DNA from: Megalonaias nervosa | Taxonomy: Eukaryota; Mollusca; Bivalvia; Unionida; Unionidae | Length of the DNA: 64,000 nt | Direction of reading: 5' to 3' | NCBI GenBank assembly: GCA_016617855.1 | Contig: JAECUM010006674.1 | Coordinates: 1-64,000 of the forward strand | Shown here: piece after piece, positions 9,172 to 20,654 of the stretch | How the letters are laid out: each line of letters starts with the position of its first letter | How positions within the stretch are numbered: the stretch's first letter is position 1 | Program-made: the position numbers and the translations under genes | The notes under the pieces: generated by a model | The model's input: only the letters and a program-made list of their open reading frames with translations | What the model was told of the DNA's origin: nothing | The model's database searches: none

Positions 9172-9611
9172 ATGTTCACAAAACAATACGAAAAATTATT
9201 TCATAAAGTAAATTCTGTAATGACACATGTTAATAATTTTCCCATAGTTGGACAAAACTCACTCCGAAAATTAATCCTAGCAAATTTTGTTGTCGCATAT
9301 GCAAGTATCCGACAAAATCTTGTTCTAAAAATTTTATGTTAGATCAAATAAGCTTGGTATTATGATATATTGATGAAACAGAAAAAGATTACAGTAATTT
9401 ATTGAATGCAACAGATTTGTACGAACGTGAAGTATTAGACACGTTTGATTCATATACTTGGTTAAAGAAAAATGAGGTACTAACAGATAAATGATATGAT
9501 GATACTTCGTCAGATGTTTATGACAAGTACAGAGATTTTTTAGCTGACAGTAATAAGTTACGTGAGTTTCTTGATTCGATTGTTGGTACTAGGACTTTTG
9601 TTTTTGTATAA
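9172..9611 (+). pseudogene. unknown gene, broken into two frames
   Basis: ATG at 9172 opens 56 codons (MFTKQYEKLFHKVNS) to TAG 9340-9342. A second frame from about 9366 reads YIDETEKDYSNLLNATDLYE, then a stop near 9491, then DVYDKYRDFLADSNKLREF to TAA 9609-9611. Together they look like one helical, charged protein of about 140 residues broken by one frameshift and one stop. Function unknown. Confidence 0.35.
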
Positions 9612-9622
9612 AAAATTATGTA

Positions 9623-10042
9623 ATGAACAAACAGATTGTCGATTTCAATCATATTTCAGAAGACTTTCCAAAGCAAGATGTTGACGCACTAATGCAATAT
9701 TGCAAATTTTATCATAAAAACCTTTGGTGTGTAAAACAATATTACAGGTATTACAGGAGAATACTTCGAGTAATATCATATTTACCACTGCTGATGACAA
9801 GCTCTGGTATAATTTCAGGTAAGGCATCATTAAATCCGTTTTTGTTAATAATATCAGGTCTTGGTGTTTCTTTTTCAACAGCTTGTAAGAAAATTGTGCC
9901 CCGACTTGAGACCAACAACAATGCTTGTAGAATAGTAAGTATCACTTATAAAAAAAAATTACTTGATCAGGTAAGATCTTATTTGCGAGGTGTAAAATAT
10001 GATATGGACGATTTAATACGCGAGTTATTGACAGCATGTTAA
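9623..10042 (+). CDS. small membrane protein with two predicted helices
   Basis: An intact 139-codon frame from ATG 9623. The N terminus (DFNHISEDFPKQDVDALMQY) and the basic, tyrosine-rich KQYYRYYRRILRV lead to two hydrophobic segments, ISYLPLLMTSSGIISG and NPFLLIISGLGVSFSTA (about residues 51-85), then a charged helical tail. Proteins with this layout and the N-P-x-L-L glycine-rich second helix accompany Polinton-like elements in cnidarians and molluscs; that is from memory of family shape, not a search. A virion membrane or host-membrane role is inference. It is the last recognisable gene of region 1 on this side. Confidence 0.5.
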   Translation: MNKQIVDFNHISEDFPKQDVDALMQYCKFYHKNLWCVKQYYRYYRRILRVISYLPLLMTSSGIISGKASLNPFLLIISGLGVSFSTACKKIVPRLETNNNACRIVSITYKKKLLDQVRSYLRGVKYDMDDLIRELLTAC

Positions 10043-10321
10043 CGGATATATTACCAATGCGAGTAAGCAAATATGAAAACAGCTATGATCAAATGTGGTT
10101 ATAATGAGGTATAAACATTAGAAATAATACGACCACCTTGAGCCTGAAACCCACTTGCCTTGGAATGAAAAATACTAGCCATCACCTCTTTATACTAAAT
10201 TCAAGAAAATGTTTCACTTACCTGCTTACTCCAGCTATTATATCCATAGAAATGACTACGGAGAGGCCTGGCTGCCTTTTATAGCGTTATAACACCCACG
10301 CATAATTTCCTACAATGATCT

Positions 10322-10442
10322 CTGGGATTTCCATTACGTAATCGCTGGGATTTCCATTACGTAATTTTCTAAAACACTTGGGGATTTCTTTTACAGTTGG
10401 GGATTTCCATTACGTAATTTTCTAAAACAGTTGGGGATTTAC
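10322..10442. repeat. short direct repeats around ATTTCCATTACGTAAT
   Basis: Three copies of GGGATTTCCATTACGTAAT and two of TTTTCTAAAACA(C/G)TTGGGGATTT occur within 120 bases. ATTACGTAAT is itself palindromic. A promoter-like cluster or minisatellite seed is possible. Confidence 0.7.
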
Positions 10443-12300
10443 AAACGTATGCATACATAACATGGCGCTTAATATATCTCTCTCTCGCTGATAAATATTG
10501 TCCAGTAAGTACAAGCTGTCGCCGCAGACTGCATATCGATCGATTGTAATTGTTACCTCCTGTACATATTCTTGACAGAAACGTGTGAATTTTCATCAGG
10601 ATAGCAGTTATGTTGCATTTATATTATAAATGTGATATACACATCAGGATATTCATCATTTTCTGGCATTGAAAGGTAAGTGAAAAAATTAAATTTTATT
10701 TGTAATCTAATGTCTGTTATAGTAGTGAAAGAAAATGGGACCCTTCCCTGACAAATATGTTCTGAGCTACAGGTTGGTGAAGAAAATGTCAGCGTGAGGG
10801 GGAAGGGGAGGGAGGTGGTTGGTAAAGAAAATGTCAGTGTAGAAGTGTTTTGGAAGGGAAAGAAGGTCCCCGAGCGAGAAGCCTGGTATTCATTTACTAC
10901 TTATTAGATCTTGCTAAGGCTATATGTAAATTATGTCTTCTGTATTATATTGCTCAACAATGACTGATCATTTTGCCGCTATCAAGTGTTATGCAATTAT
11001 TTACAGCATATAAAAATGTTTGATAGTTTCCACTGGCTCAGTACCGCTTTTCATGGGACCACGTAAATGGCATTTGGTTTTTACATACAGATACGCCTGT
11101 AAAACAGTCTTGTAATGGTATTGTAAAGTAATCATGAATGATGAAGCATATCCATTGTATATATATCTGTATGTGCTCGTTATATGTAAGCAAACCACAT
11201 AGGAGATATCGAGGAACTCAAAAATGGTAGTAATCGCTATCCAAAACAGTTGCTGAAAATAATTTGACTACGAAAGAAAATTATCGTACATGTATTAGAA
11301 CAATATAGTTCGTCCACTGAATACTGATCTAGTTAAGTTATATCAGTATTGTAGTGAAACGTTCTTAAAAATGTGCATTTGTCTACCATCACCAGACACT
11401 TCAAACTACGTCAGACGGCTGACTATGGAAACTGTTGGGAGTTCAACACAACCAATAAGATCACCACAAGGCCTGGTGAAATAGCAGGTATAATATATAA
11501 TATTTTTTTTGAAATATCACCCAGCCCAAAGTTATAAATATTCAGTGCTACTCCATTTGGTAAATTAACTCACCTGTGAATTCTTTTCATTTCATTGTCA
11601 TGTTGACATCTTTTCTTCCTGAAGAAAAAAATAATCAGCAGAGTATAGACAGCTCCTTTACCAAATACTCACAAGCTTGGTCAGTTTTCAAGGTATTTTA
11701 TCTGCCCCAAATTTTAATACGTCAACAAGATTACGATATACATTGTTATCAAGATATCGCATACTAAGCTGTAATATTTTATACCATTTTGTAATGGTGT
11801 CATTTGTAGATGGCGAGCTGAAAGACAATCTCCAGAATTAGTATTTCTATTAAAATGTACATCCTCCTATATGCATATTCGTAGCAGTACATTTTCTATC
11901 TCTCCAGCGTACAAATATGGTATATAATGACAATGGTAAATGAAGCTAGCAATGAAATATGTCTCTAAAAGACCGTGCCCAATTACTGAAAACATTAAAC
12001 AGGACATGCGTTAGTATTTTTCAGACTGCTGCTTATAATCGCTTATAAATATGTGCTTAGGATCACCAAAAGAGTGGATCACACAGTCTGATCCCCATCC
12101 TTTACAATGCATATTGTAGATTACGTGAATGAGGATCATGACAGTTTATCACAATCTGAACATTTTCAAGATGTTGAAGCGAAACAAATTCTTTCTGTAC
12201 AGATTCCACATGGGTGGAATATAACATTAAACATTAAACAATGTAGTTGTTTATATTCTACCAGAGTGAATATTTCCCCCATACAACGGATTTTGTCATG

Positions 12301-12381
12301 ACGACCTAGTCCACTCAGTGTGTGTATTGTTGTGCGTGCATTATGGCCTAGTCCACTCAGCGTATATTGCTGTACGTGCAT
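12301..12381. repeat. two tandem copies of a roughly 41-bp unit
   Basis: The unit CCTAGTCCACTCAG followed by a GTATTG/CTGTRCGTGCAT tail occurs twice in a row with a few differences. Confidence 0.65.
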
Positions 12382-13084
12382 GATCTGTGCCTGTATTAAT
12401 AAGCAATCTCATTCATATCAATATCAACAGCCATATATAGTTTAAAGACGGACTAAATTCAATTAAAATGAAAGCAGTACTTCGACCAAGCAGTAAGTTA
12501 CCAGGTTTCGGGGCGTTACAATCCATTGTTTAGAACTTTACTCGACTCCCGCTCGGCGTAAATATTTCAGAGTCACGTAGATAAGTAGTGACAGAGTTAG
12601 ACCAAGCCTTCATTTGAAATGGTAGGGACTCTTTTGGCTTGGGCTGTCCATACACAAGAAAACAAATAATATTTTTTAAAAATGATTGATTAATTAAAAG
12701 ACCAGTTCCCTTATTATGTAAATACTCTCTATAGCTACCCCATGTCCATTGGCTAAAGTGATATTACAAAGCTGAGCCACTTTCCGTAATACTACGTGGA
12801 TACAAAAAAAACGTAATAAAAACCCGCACTTTAGTAGTATTATGCGCCACATACGGGTTTAAAGGCAGATATTATTAGGCCTGAATTTTATAATAGTCGC
12901 CACTTGAGGGGTCTTCGTGAAATCCTATGAAATAATATTCATAGATTTAATATTGACCATCATTTAAGTGATCCACGACAAAGTGCAAACTGAGTGAGTA
13001 TCGTAGACTATTTCCATGTTTGAAACTTTATAGGGTCTACGCGAAATCTAATGCTAATTTTGTATTGCAATCCAATAAGCAAAC

Positions 13085-13255
13085 CTTACTATCCAGAACC
13101 CGCTTTTGAATGCTATGCAGCTCACACACCCTACTATCCAGCATCCGCTTTTGGCACACTATGTATCACATACCCTACCGAGACCTATCCATCACCTATC
13201 TATTTATATAAAATTCAACACAATCCGTACTATCCAGCACCTACGTTTATTTCCA
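13085..13255. repeat. three spaced copies of a TACTATCCAG-based unit
   Basis: CCTTACTATCCAGAACCCGCTTTT, CCCTACTATCCAGCATCCGC and CCGTACTATCCAGCACC-like units recur at about 13090, 13130 and 13228. On the plus strand they would encode PYYPxPxF three times. It may be a decayed minisatellite or a coding repeat; the TACTATCCA core also appears in the 54.5-55.2 kb minisatellite. Confidence 0.5.
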
Positions 13256-14010
13256 TGTTACAATAATTTATAGATTCCCATGGAAACTCAGAGTTCCACT
13301 GATGTCCTTCCAACTTTAGGTAAGACTTCCACACGTGCACGCGAAGACTGGTTTTCTCGATGCTCGTTTTGTACTTATCAGCATTGGCCATAAAATGAAG
13401 CACGGTACCACTTCGATTCTGTCCCATCCACACCATTCAGCAAATACTTGCATTGAAAACCATATGTTCTAATGCAAATGATCCATAATTTCTTAGTTAC
13501 GTCCTTGTTTGTTTTTATTTCGGCGGTCATTAAATCCAGCCTTGTGAGGATCTTCATCTGCAGTCAGAGCTGTTTAATTTATTCTGTCCAATGTGTCAGG
13601 TTGACATATCACGGAGGGCATCCAAATGTATGCTTGGTACGGGAAAGTGTCCATGCTGCTACTGTTTGTTACTGAAGTACAACTCCTCTTTGCTGAACAA
13701 CGAATGCATGAAATTGTTGACGGGAAATAAACACTTTGGCATCGGAGCCGCCTGTATTGCTGCTGTCCACTTTAAAATCTTGATTTCAGGTACAGGTGAA
13801 TGTTATTCAAATCGGTTTAATCTTTGGATTCCCTTTGATTTCAAATTTGATAGGTGCTGAGATGGTCAAAGATGATACAGGTTGAAATTCTCCCCATTGG
13901 GATTCTTGCATCGTCATGGTCATCGATGGCAAGGCAAACATGTTGAATTCAGATTTGAGAACATTAGCAAGAATCTTGGTACATGATTTTCTTTTTTTCT
14001 CAGTTAGCAC
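13230..14010 (-). pseudogene. relic A: Polinton major capsid protein remnant
   Basis: Minus-strand reading begins with FNMFALPSMTMTMQESQWG and EFQPVSSLTISAPIKFEIKG (about 13960-13830), matching the N-terminal pattern of the F54H12.2-like Polinton capsid family (short PPTQT-like motif, WxEYxPVSSL, APIEF). Other frames then give PVNNFMHSLFSKEEL (about 13720), LLNGVD (about 13430) and FMANADKYKTSIEKTSLRV (about 13400-13340), all in the order expected of that family. There are at least three frameshifts. It lies directly downstream of the pVI-like remnant on the same strand. Weak similarity may extend to about 12950 but I could not confirm it. Confidence 0.68.
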
Positions 14011-14025
14011 TGAAAAATGTCTAAT

Positions 14026-14400
14026 TCACTGACAGCTGTTGTTATTTTTTCCCCATTTTTTTCTTAACGTCTCTAAGAGCCCTGACGAGTTTTCTGCATT
14101 GTCATTGTTTTGGCGTAAAGGAGGAATTAATGCTTCTGCTAGAAGCGTGACTTTATTAGGGTTTCTTGGCGCCCTAGTAGGTCTTTTCCTGAATGAATCA
14201 ATGCAGGCTTCTGTAGGACTTTGTTTGCCGATGACCAAGTTTTGAGACGTTCGTTTCCTTCAGTCAAACTGCATCTTTTAAAGCATGTATGCAATCCTCG
14301 AGCTACTGCAGGTTTCAGGATGGGTGCCACCGTACGAAAAGCTGATTTTAAAATATTTCTCTATCATATCCTCCTCGGTACATATGATTATAATATGTTA
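14026..14400 (-). pseudogene. relic A: pVI-like minor capsid remnant
   Basis: On the minus strand, frames spanning 14385-14030 give KSAFR-like residues, VAPILKPAVARGLH and then basic stretches such as LLGRQETLIKSRF. The pattern 'ILKxAFxxVxPILKPVA' is shared with relic B at about 19660-19720, and follows the penton-like gene in both. Polinton and adenovirus minor capsid proteins of the pVI type have this hydrophobic-basic composition. Several frameshifts. Assignment rests on order and on the internal match between the two relics. Confidence 0.5.
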
Positions 14401-15260
14401 GAATTCGCTAGAGAATACTCTCGAAAATATATGTTCACGGTGACTTTTCCATTCGAGAATATAATATCTGGCCCAAAATCCCCTTTGATAGTAATACTAA
14501 CAGTGTCAAAATACTGTGTACTGACGGGAAGATGAGGATATACACATTCTCGGTAAATGTGATACGTATTTACACCTTCATATCCACTTTGTAATGAATG
14601 ATTATTCGCAACAGAGCAGCTGTGTTTCCTTCTGCATCATACTCCACGACACCAGAATACAAAAGAACAAAATTCAGTCCTTCGTTCATTACGATGGGGA
14701 AGCGAAAATACTTGTTGAATCGATTGTTTTCGTGAATGTCTTTTGAATGTGTTACTATGTTATAATTCCACCCGGATTACCAAACGAACTCGAAAATGTT
14801 CTGATAGATGGATTTTTGCCGTAGGAATATCCATTCTAAGATGGTGAGAAATTTTATGATACTACACGCTTCGGCAAGTTCTTGCCAGCTCTTTGTCATA
14901 CTGATCGTTGAAAACAATTGAAATAGTTTGTTGGACGAGATATTGTGCATTAAAATAAAATCCTGCAGGAATTCTTATGGAATAGATATTCATTAGAGAT
15001 TTCGCCGGTGATGATGCTTTTTTTCTCCAAACAAATTCTAGTTTTCAGTAGCATAAGCGATGGCTACCAAAGCTACTTACATATCAGTGTCATGAACAAA
15101 TTGTAACTGAGTTAAGTTGGCTGCGAAACAATATCAAGTGTTCTTGGGAAACATATCGATAGATCCATCACTATGATTAAATGCATCACATTTGAGAAGT
15201 TTGAAAATGTACTGCTTAGAAAAAGAACAATTGCATTTTCTACGACATAGATGTTTTAAG
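14401..15260 (-). pseudogene. relic A: penton-like capsid remnant
   Basis: Minus-strand blocks in order: DGSIDMFPKNT (about 15155), CFAANLTQLQ (about 15120), ALVAIAYATE (about 15065), NKYFRFPI (about 14705), EGLNFVLLYSGVVEYDAEGN (about 14680-14620) and SITIKGDFGPDIIFSNGKVTVNIYF (about 14500-14420, across one frame). The same blocks occur in the same order at 63173-64000, for example DSSMEVFPNNT, KYFRFPVER and ITIKGDLGQNIPFTKGKVTV. Multiple frameshifts and stops. The gene would encode the vertex protein of the capsid. Confidence 0.7.
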
Positions 15261-16340
15261 TATTAATTGATTAATTTGAACTTGTTCAAATGGGACAAAG
15301 ACATTCTTTTAAATGGAAAGTTTAGAATACCAGATTCAGACTTTACTCTTCAAATGCGAGAACCCATTTACCTTCTTTACACAGATTCAAGTGAAAGACA
15401 AATGCTAATTGCACCTGGAACGGGATATAGTTTTAAATCATTAGTATCTTAATGATGAAAAAATACTGCTTACTTCGAGAATGTTAAAATTGTCAGATAT
15501 TGGTCAGCTGCGAAGACTTTATAAGACTTATCATATTGCGACTTCTGTCATCAGTGTTACATCAAATTCCATGCAAGAAAGTTTATGATACTGGTCTAGA
15601 CTTAATGGATTACCAAGTACTTTAAAAAAAAAACTGATTCCATGAGAAGAGAACATTCATTTTAATTTTGGGTGTCGTGCTTTCGTTTACCAATATATAT
15701 AGGGACCTAGTGTGTGTAAAACTTAGTCAAATGATATTTTGCATTCAAAGTAAAATGATCACACAATTCCAGTGAGAAACTATATAACTAAACCAAGAGG
15801 CAACGACGTGCCGTGTCACATCATACACTAGCTGAAGTGATTTCTAAAAGGACATGAGTTTGTCTGAATCAATACCATCCACTTCTGCCACGAAACCAAG
15901 AGAATCTAGATCTACCCAAAAAGAAAGTCGTTTGGATGCTGTTTCATTGTGGATTTGTGGGATTCCTTGTTAGAGGCACTGGAACAATAATGCCAAGCTA
16001 ACTAGGACGATCGACTGAGACTCTTCATCCAGCACGATAATTTGAAGTAGCTTCTGGATCGAGTTTAGTACACAAGCGGAATTAATACCGTTTAAAGTCA
16101 TCGACAAATTCAACACGTCCCGCAATCCAATGACGCGTTTAGCGTGACCGATGGAAAAACCACATTTCACACGACCTACGTTTCTTGGTTGACGACACTT
16201 GCATTACTAAACGCAGTATCGCCCAATTAATAATAAGAACGAGACCGTAGAATGGAAAAGAGTGTGGGATAGCCTTCGAGGATCGGAAAGGCCCAAACAG
16301 GAAAAAGGAGCAGAAATCATGTTACAGCAAGCAGTGATAT
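15261..16340. other. no supported gene between the two head-to-head relics
   Basis: A 61-codon frame at 15267-15452 lacks an ATG and has no known motif. The rest shows only short frames. The junction between relics A and B must lie here, but no clear inverted repeat was seen by eye. Confidence 0.4.
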
Positions 16341-17874
16341 CTAAAGAAATCGCGTGTGGTATTCCTGAAATGCAAAAGCTTCAAACGTCTTGGCTTCTCG
16401 CTATACGTTGAAAGTATACCCTCAAGTGGTTCGCGGATCTCTAGTGTTTCGAAGACCCGATTTCCAAAATGGAAAATACAAGAACATTGTGGTACCATAA
16501 CTATTATTATAGGTTGTCGCTGCTATAATTATGATTGTGATAAATGTTACCAAGGATTTAGTAGTTGGGACCAACATATTCGCTGCTGAGTAGGCTGCCT
16601 CAGGTTTTTAGCTTCCAAACCATGAATTCCCGAAGGAAAGGAACGAATTCTTTGATCAACTTGCAAGCAAACCTGTGTCCCTCCTACACAAACAACGTGG
16701 CATGAAACAAGTTGAACAGCAGAGAATTGCATGCTAGTTATTGGCGTTGTGTTCTACTTGGGGACATTTCATTCGTACCAATAACTACGTTTTCCATGAA
16801 AGAAGAGATGCCGTTTTGTGACCAAATCGTAGACTTCGAACATTTATGCTGCATCCAAAAATACGATAATAAACAGGCGGAAGACCTGAAAGGAGAACAA
16901 CACCAGAAAAAGAAAGATACGAGTGGCTGGTTTAATATTTTTCCACATCGAATGCACGCAAGCGACTCATTCACTTCATTACTTTCTTCATAGCTCATCA
17001 CGCTTGCGAGAAGTGCATACAGGAACCTACATTTTTTTGCTGTTCCAATTGTAGTAAGATTCCAGGAGGACGTGAAGAAAAAAAAATCTTTCTACCCGAT
17101 TTTGCCGAATGGATCGTATACACCATCGACGACACCTGGACCGAAGATGACATCCAGCATTACGGGACTATCATTTATATGCTACAGTAATAGCCCACAA
17201 TTTCTCGGGTTACGATTGTCAGTTTCTTCTAAATATATAATTCAGGACAAGGCACCAAATGTCCCTTAGTAATTATAAACGGAGCCAAACTCATCTACAT
17301 GAAAATGGAGAAAAGAGAGTTTAAAGATTCAGTGTGCTATTTGGCCATGTCTTTGAGTCGAATGCCTTAAACGTTTGGGATGACAACAATGATCAAAGGT
17401 AATTTTTCGCACGTTTTTCATACCGAATTAAATCAACACGCGGTGCTCACACGTTTGCCTGACGTTCACTATTATGGTGCTGACGAGAAGCATTACAGGC
17501 TTGGTGCCACACTAACTCTTCGAACCCATTTGACTTTCAGGAAAAAAATGTTAACATATTGCCGATCATATACGGACATTTTACACCCTTGCTTTGGAAA
17601 AGTTGGACAATTATTTCTGGATAACTGAGGTATCGATCTTTAGAAGGAAGCTTATTCCATCCCAAACGCGTGTGGATTAGTGTACCGAAAGTGATCAATG
17701 CACGAGAAGAAACTGGCAATTATATCCCATCAATATTGCCTTTCAGTCAGCCGTCGATACTCTGACAAAGCTTTGCGTTGGTTGCGTTACTTGTGTGAAA
17801 GGGAAAACAAATGGATGCAACATGCTAGAAACAGAGGAGAAAACAAAATTGGAAATTTTGTGGTGAATGGTTAA
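16341..17874 (+). pseudogene. relic B: exonuclease half of protein-primed DNA polymerase B
   Basis: Plus-strand blocks: a cysteine pair region CEKCIQEPTFFCCSNC (about 17010-17055), the exonuclease II motif AHNFSGYD (17193-17216), the stretch MPKTFGM, then YYGAD and YCRSYTDIL (17557-17583), which corresponds to exonuclease III YxxSDVDIL with the catalytic Asp apparently changed to Tyr. DKALRWLRYLCEREN and GNFVVNG (to TAA 17872-17874) match the linker that follows the exonuclease domain in Polinton PolB. Frames change several times. The polymerase domain is missing: the BIR gene follows within 70 bases. The intact enzyme would replicate the element DNA from a protein primer. Confidence 0.75.
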
Positions 17875-17940
17875 GATTTAAAATTCCATGGATGCTTATT
17901 TCACTAATGCCCCACCTCTTTCAATCAAAGAAACCTGACA

Positions 17941-18440
17941 ATGTCCTTTCTCAGAGTTCCCCATATAAGAATTGTACGTGCAAACTTACAAACGACACCA
18001 AAAGTTACAAAAATAAGGATACCAATTGATAGAGCACGAGTATGGTCGATGCTGTACACTGCAACATCATCGATGCAGCGCGACCTCGCCGCACCTCGAC
18101 TACTACCAGCAAAAGCGATGCCGCTTGTGCACCTTATCAAGCTACTAGTGCAAGCGATGCCGCACGACCTTCATGTTTTAATAGTCAAAGTGATGCTGTG
18201 CCTGTACCTACCTACTGATCTCATTCAGGCACTTGAAAACTATTCCAGGTACCACTACCACCTCATCAAAATGTACCAGTCAAAAAAGAATGCACGTTTC
18301 CTGTGGCTTTGCCTGGTAATTGTGATTTTAAAAGTCGATTCCAGATGTGGAAAGGGAAATGGCCTAAATATATGGATGGACCTACTCCAAAAAATTAGCC
18401 AGAGCTGTATTTGTTTACTCGAGAGAAAAATGTAAAGCCG
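17941..18440 (+). pseudogene. relic B: BIR (IAP-like) protein remnant
   Basis: Frames from about 18265 give ECTFPVALPGN, CDFKSRFQMWKGKWPKYM and, after a one-base shift at a TAG, KLARAVFVYS and AECFSCGV before a TGA near 18437. These match the BIR gene at 55982-56614 block by block (for example CDFESRFQTFRGKWPKYL). The Arg, Trp-Pro and CxxC positions of a BIR are present; the His and last Cys are lost beyond the stop. The upstream part carries repeated SDAA/SDAV units, as in the other copy. It lies just after the PolB remnant, as BIR genes do in the 55-kb element. Confidence 0.78.
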
Positions 18441-18525
18441 AATGTTTCAGTTGTGGCGTGTGATTTCAGAATATCTCAGTCCTATCACTTCCTTTCTTTG
18501 GTCGGTTCAAAATAATGTCATCTTC

Positions 18526-18768
18526 ATGGATACTATAAAAGAGGACATTCATAATTTGCCTCGTGATCGAGGAGAACGCGTTTACAGAGAGCTTGTCAAG
18601 ATACATGTGAAACGCAAAGAACAACTACATTCTTCACGACACAAATGTTTGAAGCAGTGGTACCTGAATGCTATAATAACTTTTATTCATTTGAAAACAT
18701 TTAGATGGTCGAATATAGATGAACTACCCAAAAATAAGAAGTATAAGGATGCTACGACTTCTACTTAA
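18526..18768 (+). pseudogene. relic B: copy of the LPxELxExIY gene
   Basis: From ATG 18526 the frame reads NLPRDRGERVYRELVKIHVK and RKEQLHSSRHKCLKQWYLN, closely matching 57027-57479 (GLPVELRERIYRELVKMQVK). It then stops early, about 80 codons in; the downstream cysteine-containing part of the longer copy is not seen. Position after the BIR gene is conserved between the two elements. Function unknown. Confidence 0.65.
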
Positions 18769-18959
18769 AATGTGGCATCGGCACACAGTATTTCAAAGGA
18801 CACACGAAACTTTGAAGATTACAAAAAACGTTTGACGACCAAATTACCTCAAACTATACAATTTGATTTTGAAGCTCATTGCGAAGTCACTGTGATAGAG
18901 ATCATTCAGTTTTAAAATATGAAAGAAGACCAAAACACTCTCGTAGTTGAAATCATGAA

Positions 18960-19620
18960 AATAAAACTTGGACCAAAATGATCGCCACGTTTAGAAAGCA
19001 TTCACACAACAGGCCTCCTCAGTTGAGTATCTTTACCATAATAATTCCTGTGGGAAATAATTTTAGTGATCAACATCTGGCTGAAACGATTGCGGCTATT
19101 TTCAGCGATCCGTTTGGCCAAACCCTGGAGAAAATTAACAAAAATTTAAACATCCAGTATGTTAAACTTGAATTGCTCATCGCCTTAAAATGCGTTGAAG
19201 GATGACAATACACTGGCCATTGAATTTTATCATAAGTTTTTTTTTTTTTTATACACATAAAAAGTACACAGCTTTAAAAAACCATCAACAGTAACTATCG
19301 ATTCTGCATGTGTTATCGTCATTCTGTGCATATGAACGAAGAAATGAATTTGATATTTGTGTATTCCGATGTGTTGTAGTACAACGCGGTGGGAAATAGA
19401 GGTGCTTCGTTACTCCGAGTCATTCCTTTCAACGTGAATTCTACCTTCGATGCTTATGATGAAGGTGGAAACACTTATCACGTGGGTGGAATTTGTAAAC
19501 CCTATCGTATTTTGTCAATATTTGCATAAAAGGAGATCTGAGATAAAGTGTTCCATTCTCAAAAGGAAAAGTCAGATGAAACTACATTTTCGAACACTAC
19601 CCTCTAGCGAATTGTAACCG
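18960..19620 (+). pseudogene. relic B: penton-like capsid remnant
   Basis: Blocks on the plus strand include IPVGNNFSDQHLAETI (about 19045; compare IPAGYYFSGQHLVNTI at 63485), EEMNLIFVYSDVL (about 19335) and LLRVIPFNVNSTFDAYDEGG (about 19410-19465). The N-terminal strand segment is missing or unrecognisable. At least two frameshifts and several stops. It is the third penton-like copy of this family in the window. Confidence 0.68.
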
Positions 19621-19654
19621 ATGTATTCTGTGTGCATTGGGGTCGCTCGATAAC

Positions 19655-19790
19655 AATGACATGGTTTAGGAGATATTTTAAAAGCAGCTTTTTGAATGGT
19701 ATCACCCATCTTAAAACCGGTGGCAACATGCTTTCACGCAAGGAAAATAATTTCTTCAAAACATCCTCTTCTATGAACAAAGATATAGAG
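19655..19790 (+). pseudogene. relic B: pVI-like minor capsid remnant
   Basis: GLGDILKAAF, a stop, then VSPILKPVATCFHARK at about 19665-19740 parallels the remnant after the penton-like gene of relic A. Short and broken. Confidence 0.45.
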
Positions 19791-20450
19791 AAGTCGTAGG
19801 ATGAGCAGACAAAAATGTGTTAGAATACCAAGTGGGTACAAATTATATGGAAAAAAGGACTATGATCAGGCTAGTCGTACTGTACGGTCTGTTAATTTTA
19901 TTAGATTCTGGAACGCTCAAAGGACAAGATGCAATCACAAATACGTTTTGAAACAAACACGTGAATCATATTTATCGACAAAGTCCAGTTTGCAAAATAC
20001 ATAAAACAAAATTGACCACGAACAAAGACTAATTTATTTTGAACCTAACGGTTGTGGTAGCTGGAATGGTTTGCATTTTTAAAATGCTTGAGACTAATTT
20101 TACACCTTTGATCAAATATGAGAGTTACAAATCTGCTAATGTATAAATTAACAAAACATTTAAACGAGGAAATAAAGGAGTTGTCTAGGACCCTTAAGCA
20201 AACAGTCTATCATACTACCAGCAATACCAAGTAATATTGCTGCTGCCATTTTGGATATGCCAGACAGATGGTGCTTTAGATCCTAAAAACCCTTTTTGAT
20301 CATGTTGAAATATTATTCATATGGAGTGGATAGGGTTGTGATAGTAGGAGAAGATGGAGAAGGAAAAAAAGCACTTCGTACGAAATTTACTATCGACAGA
20401 GCAACCATTGATACAATCGCTGTAGTCGCTGTAACAATTGTTGCTAGTGT
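19791..20450. other. no supported gene; one short frame
   Basis: A 67-codon frame with ATG at 19801 codes for a basic, Arg/Lys/Tyr-rich peptide (SGYKLYGKKDYDQASR). It follows the pVI-like remnant and could be a decayed Polinton gene, but no match was recognised. The remainder to the LINE tail is featureless. Confidence 0.35.
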
Positions 20451-20481
<31 letters not shown>

Positions 20482-20654
20482 GACTTTCTATAGCGCCTAA
20501 TCTTTAGAAGCTCTAAGCGCTTTACAACCTTTGACAACACTTAAAAAAAAAAACATATATAATGATATGATTACAAAAATAAAAACAAACATCACGAAAG
20601 TAGAAACAGAAAATATGCTGTAAATATTTAAGGGAAGGATACATTATTAGGTCT

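Larger units (their letters stand above)
10043..13049. other. intergenic DNA, no supported gene
   Basis: Frames are short on both strands and lack recognisable motifs. The right end of region 1 presumably lies within the first few hundred bases, but no terminal inverted repeat could be paired because the left end is outside the window. Short direct repeats at 10322-10442 and 12301-12381 are listed separately. Confidence 0.5.

Noticed and set aside
15267..15452. 61-codon frame (FKWDKDILLNGKFRIP) as a gene
   Set aside because: It has no ATG start, no recognised motif and no match to the other Polinton copies.
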